From Clostridiales bacterium UBA1777 (GTDB lineage Bacteria > Bacillota > Clostridia > Oscillospirales > Oscillospiraceae): a stretch of 16,118 nucleotides of DNA. Below the pieces are notes generated by a model. It did no database searches, was not told the DNA's origin, and saw nothing but the letters and a program-made list of their open reading frames with translations. Numbering within the stretch: the stretch's first letter is position 1; each line of letters starts with the position of its first letter. A program made the position numbers and the translations under genes. This document shows positions 14,101 to 16,118 of the stretch, piece after piece. The stretch covers positions 1 to 16,118 of the forward strand of contig DCGN01000081.1 in NCBI GenBank assembly GCA_002315275.1. Direction: 5' to 3'.

Positions 14101-14868
14101 ATGGAAACCAAGTCCCGCATACTTATCGCAGACCAGAGCAAGGACTTCTGCTCGCTTCTCTCAATGGCTCTTGCGGCCGAAAAAAGCCTCGAGATCGTCG
14201 GCACGGCGTCCGACGGGCAGGAGGTGCTCTCGATGGCGGCGCAGCTCAAGCCCGATATACTTTTGACGGATCTCGTGCTCACCAAGCTCGACGGCCTTGA
14301 GGTGCTCCGCAGGCTGCCGCATATCTGCGCTAGCTGTCAGGTTATCGTGCTGTCGGGGTTCTATAACAGCAAGGTGGTGTCTGAATGCAGCAATCTCGGC
14401 GTGAGCTATTTCCTGCCGAAGCCGTGCGAAATGCCCGTCCTGCTTGACAGGATCCGCCTCCTCCGTTCCCCCGTAACGCATTCCGCCGCGCCCGTGTGTG
14501 CCGGCGATGCCGACCTGATCGCTACCGTGACCGATATCATTCACGAAATAGGCGTTCCCGCTCACATTAAGGGCTATCAGTATCTGCGCGAGGCAATAAT
14601 CCTCACGATCAAGGATATGGATAAGATAAACGCCGTCACGAAGATCCTCTATCCGGAGGTCGCGAGGACGTTTGACACCACGCCCTCCCGCGTTGAGCGC
14701 GCCATACGCCACGCTATCGAGGTCGCGTGGGACAGAGGCGACGTGGAGGTGCTGCAGAAGTTCTTCGGCTACACCGTGTCCGGCATCAAGGGCAAGCCCA
14801 CGAATTCGGAATTCATCGCAATGATCGCAGACCACCTCTCCCTCAAGCAGAGACAGGTCATCAGATAA
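14101..14868 (+). CDS. spo0A: sporulation master regulator Spo0A
   Basis: Phosphorelay-controlled transcription factor that starts sporulation. The protein has 255 residues. The receiver domain (about 5-122) carries phosphoacceptor Asp57 (TDLVLTKLDG), Ser85 at the Thr/Ser switch and Lys107 (LPKPC). The Spo0A-specific DNA-binding domain (about 138-255) contains GVPAHIKGYQYLREAI, the recognition-helix region PSRVERAIRHAIEVAW (195-210) and GKPTNSEFIA. Oddly, the usual Asp-Asp acidic pair is Asp11-Gln12 (IADQS), so the second Mg2+-binding acid is missing. ATG 14101 has AGGAGG 7 nt upstream. An in-frame ATG at 14044 lacks a ribosome site. Four exact 0A boxes upstream point to autoregulation. The spoIVB gene that commonly precedes spo0A is not here; metK is divergent instead. 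Confidence 0.96.
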   Translation: METKSRILIADQSKDFCSLLSMALAAEKSLEIVGTASDGQEVLSMAAQLKPDILLTDLVLTKLDGLEVLRRLPHICASCQVIVLSGFYNSKVVSECSNLGVSYFLPKPCEMPVLLDRIRLLRSPVTHSAAPVCAGDADLIATVTDIIHEIGVPAHIKGYQYLREAIILTIKDMDKINAVTKILYPEVARTFDTTPSRVERAIRHAIEVAWDRGDVEVLQKFFGYTVSGIKGKPTNSEFIAMIADHLSLKQRQVIR

Positions 14869-14888
14869 GCGTTTTTCGGAAAACCTAT

Positions 14889-14940
14889 AAACTCTCCTGT
14901 TTATTGCCTGATCATCAAGCCTATAAACAGGAGAGTTTTT
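14889..14940 (+). terminator. strong intrinsic terminator of spo0A
   Basis: A perfect 14-bp stem (14891-14904 with 14923-14936; A-T pairs extend it to 16) carries an 18-nt loop and is followed by TTTTTG in the plus direction. The convergent XRE gene ends 16 nt beyond it. On the minus strand the tail is TTTATAGGTTTT, so it may also terminate that transcript, less efficiently. Confidence 0.93.
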
Positions 14941-14956
14941 GTATATGCAATTGCTT

Positions 14957-15184
14957 TTAAGTTCTGAAATCAAACAGCTCTTTCGGCGTCACTTCCAACA
15001 CCTCACACAGTTTGAAAATCACATCGAACGAAACACCCACGTTTCCAAGCTCGATAGCACTTATATGGCTGCGGTCGATATCAACCAGCTCCGCGAGCTG
15101 TAATTGCGTCAGCTTTTTCCTTTTCCTGTAGTATACCACATTCAAGCCAAACTTCTCATACAGATTTTTATATTCGCTTTTCAC
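14957..15184 (-). CDS. small XRE-family helix-turn-helix regulator
   Basis: 75 residues, essentially a single Cro/CI-type HTH domain (about 12-66). LTQLQLAELVDIDRSHISAIELG (25-47) covers helices 2 and 3, and EVLEVTPKELF (61-71) is typical of the domain's end. The start is GTG 15184, chosen because GAGGTG lies 7 nt upstream; an ATG at 15186 is out of frame and meets a stop at once. It is convergent with spo0A and divergent from the PH/SHOCT gene, with which it shares overlapping promoters around a palindrome. It is therefore a likely repressor of both. No effector domain is present, so it responds to concentration, a partner or proteolysis. Its targets beyond this locus are unknown. Confidence 0.88.
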   Translation of the reverse strand: MKSEYKNLYEKFGLNVVYYRKRKKLTQLQLAELVDIDRSHISAIELGNVGVSFDVIFKLCEVLEVTPKELFDFRT

Positions 15185-15235
15185 ATCAACTCACCTCGTA
15201 GATATATTATTGTGAGTTTGACAGCGATTAAACCC

Positions 15236-15285
15236 TGTATAAATAGCGTTATGCTATTGACACAAGTCATTTTTTGGTATATTAT
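15236..15285. promoter_or_regulatory. divergent promoters with a shared palindromic operator candidate
   Basis: Plus strand: TTGACA (15257-15262), 17 bp, TATTAT (15280-15285), a near-ideal promoter for the PH/SHOCT gene with a start near 15292. Minus strand: a weaker TTGTGT (15260-15265), 18 bp, TATACA (15236-15241) for the XRE gene. The palindrome AATAGC-GTTAT-GCTATT (15242-15258) fills the minus spacer and touches the plus -35, where a small XRE repressor could shut off both. The plus promoter is well supported; the minus one and the operator role are less so. Confidence 0.6.
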
Positions 15286-15367
15286 AGGTATATGGGAAGA
15301 GATGACATACACTTTGCGCTTTTTATCTCTTTTTGGACTACACTTTTTTGCTTTAGGAGGAATCGTG

Positions 15368-16039
15368 ATGGGGATTAAAGAAAACATTGAACAGTTTATC
15401 GAGGAAATCCAGAAAATCACCGGCTATAGTATACCTTCTAAATCCAAGCCTGTTTCTACTGCCTTGGAGGAAGATGAAAAAATAATCATCGAAGGCCGCG
15501 TTGCCAATATTCGTTTATGGAAGAAAATTCTTTTGGCTTTAGGTGTGGTTCAAGGAATTATCACCATGATCAAAGCAATTATCTTGGAAGGCTTTCATTT
15601 CTGGATTTTCCTTTATTTTATTGCCGTATTTTCTGTGCATGCAATTTTTGCATTTTTGCCATATATGTTTGGCTGGCATAAAATTTCGATTACGGTAACG
15701 GATAAACGCGTTTTCGGATGTGCTGTCCGTAGCCGTCGAGTTGACCTTCCCGTTGATTCTATAACAGCAGTCGGTGCAAGCCCGTTGAAAGGAATTGCAG
15801 TAACAACTTCTTCTGGATCAATAAAGTTTAAGATGATTTCAAACAGGAACGATGTTTTCAACGCTATCAGCAAGATTCTTGTTCGTCGTCAAAATTCATC
15901 GTCGAAGCCCAGCACAGTCGTTCAAAATGTTGCTGCAAGCGGCGCAGACGAGCTCAAAAAATACAAGGATCTGTTAAACGACGGCATAATCACGCAAGAA
16001 GAGTTCGACGCAAAGAAAAAGCAAATACTTGGTCTGTAA
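15368..16039 (+). CDS. membrane protein with bacterial PH-like domain and C-terminal SHOCT domain
   Basis: The protein has 223 residues. After a charged N-terminal region come two hydrophobic segments (about 52-73 and 77-102). A PH-like domain of the bacterial YdbT/bPH type follows (about 103-172: ITVTDKRVFGCA..., then a beta-rich run with VDLPVDSITAV and IAVTTSSGSIKF). After a Ser-rich linker, a SHOCT motif ends the protein (about 192-221, ADELKKYKDLLNDGIITQEEFDAKKKQI). SHOCT domains are short helical pairs thought to mediate oligomerisation. ATG 15368 has AGGAGG 8 nt upstream and a GTG immediately before it. The gene is visibly AT-richer than metK or spo0A and sits beside an XRE repressor, which suggests transfer. 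The biochemical function is unknown; membrane stress or phage-related roles are only guesses. Confidence 0.85.
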   Translation: MGIKENIEQFIEEIQKITGYSIPSKSKPVSTALEEDEKIIIEGRVANIRLWKKILLALGVVQGIITMIKAIILEGFHFWIFLYFIAVFSVHAIFAFLPYMFGWHKISITVTDKRVFGCAVRSRRVDLPVDSITAVGASPLKGIAVTTSSGSIKFKMISNRNDVFNAISKILVRRQNSSSKPSTVVQNVAASGADELKKYKDLLNDGIITQEEFDAKKKQILGL

Positions 16040-16048
16040 GAACTGTCA

Positions 16049-16077
16049 GAGGGGGACGCATTTCGCGTCCCTCGTTT
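16049..16077 (+). terminator. probable terminator of the PH/SHOCT gene
   Basis: GAGGG-GG-ACGC (16049-16059) pairs with GCGTCCCTC (16065-16073), a 9-bp stem with a 2-nt bulge and 5-nt loop, followed by GTTTC. It is 10 nt after the stop. The U-run is short, so strength is uncertain. The remaining bases to 16118 show no recognisable gene. Confidence 0.65.
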
Positions 16078-16118
16078 CATATCAACTGCGTATGCCCCTC
16101 TATTGCCCTCTCTATGCG

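Noticed and set aside
15181..15420. Minus-strand open frame of 79 codons overlapping the XRE start
   Set aside because: It crosses the divergent promoters and the start of the PH/SHOCT gene, with no ribosome site or domain, so it is taken as chance.

Overview
The window looks like chromosome of a spore-forming Firmicute of the class Clostridia. The grounds are Spo0A (14101-14868) with consensus 0A boxes in its promoter region, an S-box (SAM-I) riboswitch in front of metK, strong AGGAGG-type ribosome binding sites throughout, sigma-A promoters, and FtsEX with coiled-coil M23 hydrolases in a Gram-positive arrangement. Most genes are fairly GC-rich, and the last ~1.1 kb is visibly AT-richer. The genus cannot be read from the sequence alone.

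Layout. From 8909 down to 1 everything is on the minus strand and reads as one long, tightly packed block: a CdaR/PucR-type regulator, ftsE, ftsX, two tandem paralogous coiled-coil M23 peptidoglycan hydrolases, an S41 (CtpA/CtpB-like) protein, greA and lysS. The lysS gene leaves the window a few codons before its end. One strong promoter (8881-8909) precedes the regulator. Upstream, also on the minus strand, lie rsuA (16S rRNA pseudouridine synthase), an unusual alpha/beta hydrolase, a MATE transporter and metK, each mostly with its own promoter or terminator. metK has a full SAM-I riboswitch with terminator and antiterminator.

At about 13770 the orientation changes. spo0A runs rightwards from a control region with four exact 0A boxes and ends at a strong hairpin terminator. 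The last segment holds a small XRE-type repressor (minus) divergent from a membrane PH/SHOCT-domain protein (plus). Their overlapping promoters share a palindrome.

How the genes work together. FtsEX is an ABC-type transducer that, in Gram-positives, switches on extracytoplasmic hydrolases of the PcsB/CwlO type. Here two such hydrolases, both with intact M23 zinc ligands, sit directly behind one ftsEX, followed by an S41 protein. In the S41 protein both catalytic dyad residues are replaced (Ser to Gly307, Lys to Gln332), so it is probably a pseudoprotease with a binding or scaffolding role.

Most worth following up: the S41 pseudoprotease next to duplicated FtsEX-linked hydrolases; the alpha/beta hydrolase whose nucleophile position is Asp instead of Ser; the two-promoter spo0A control region together with a missing receiver acidic residue in Spo0A; and the repressor/PH-SHOCT pair as a possible acquired module. 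No CRISPR array, insertion sequence, tRNA, rRNA or prophage was seen.
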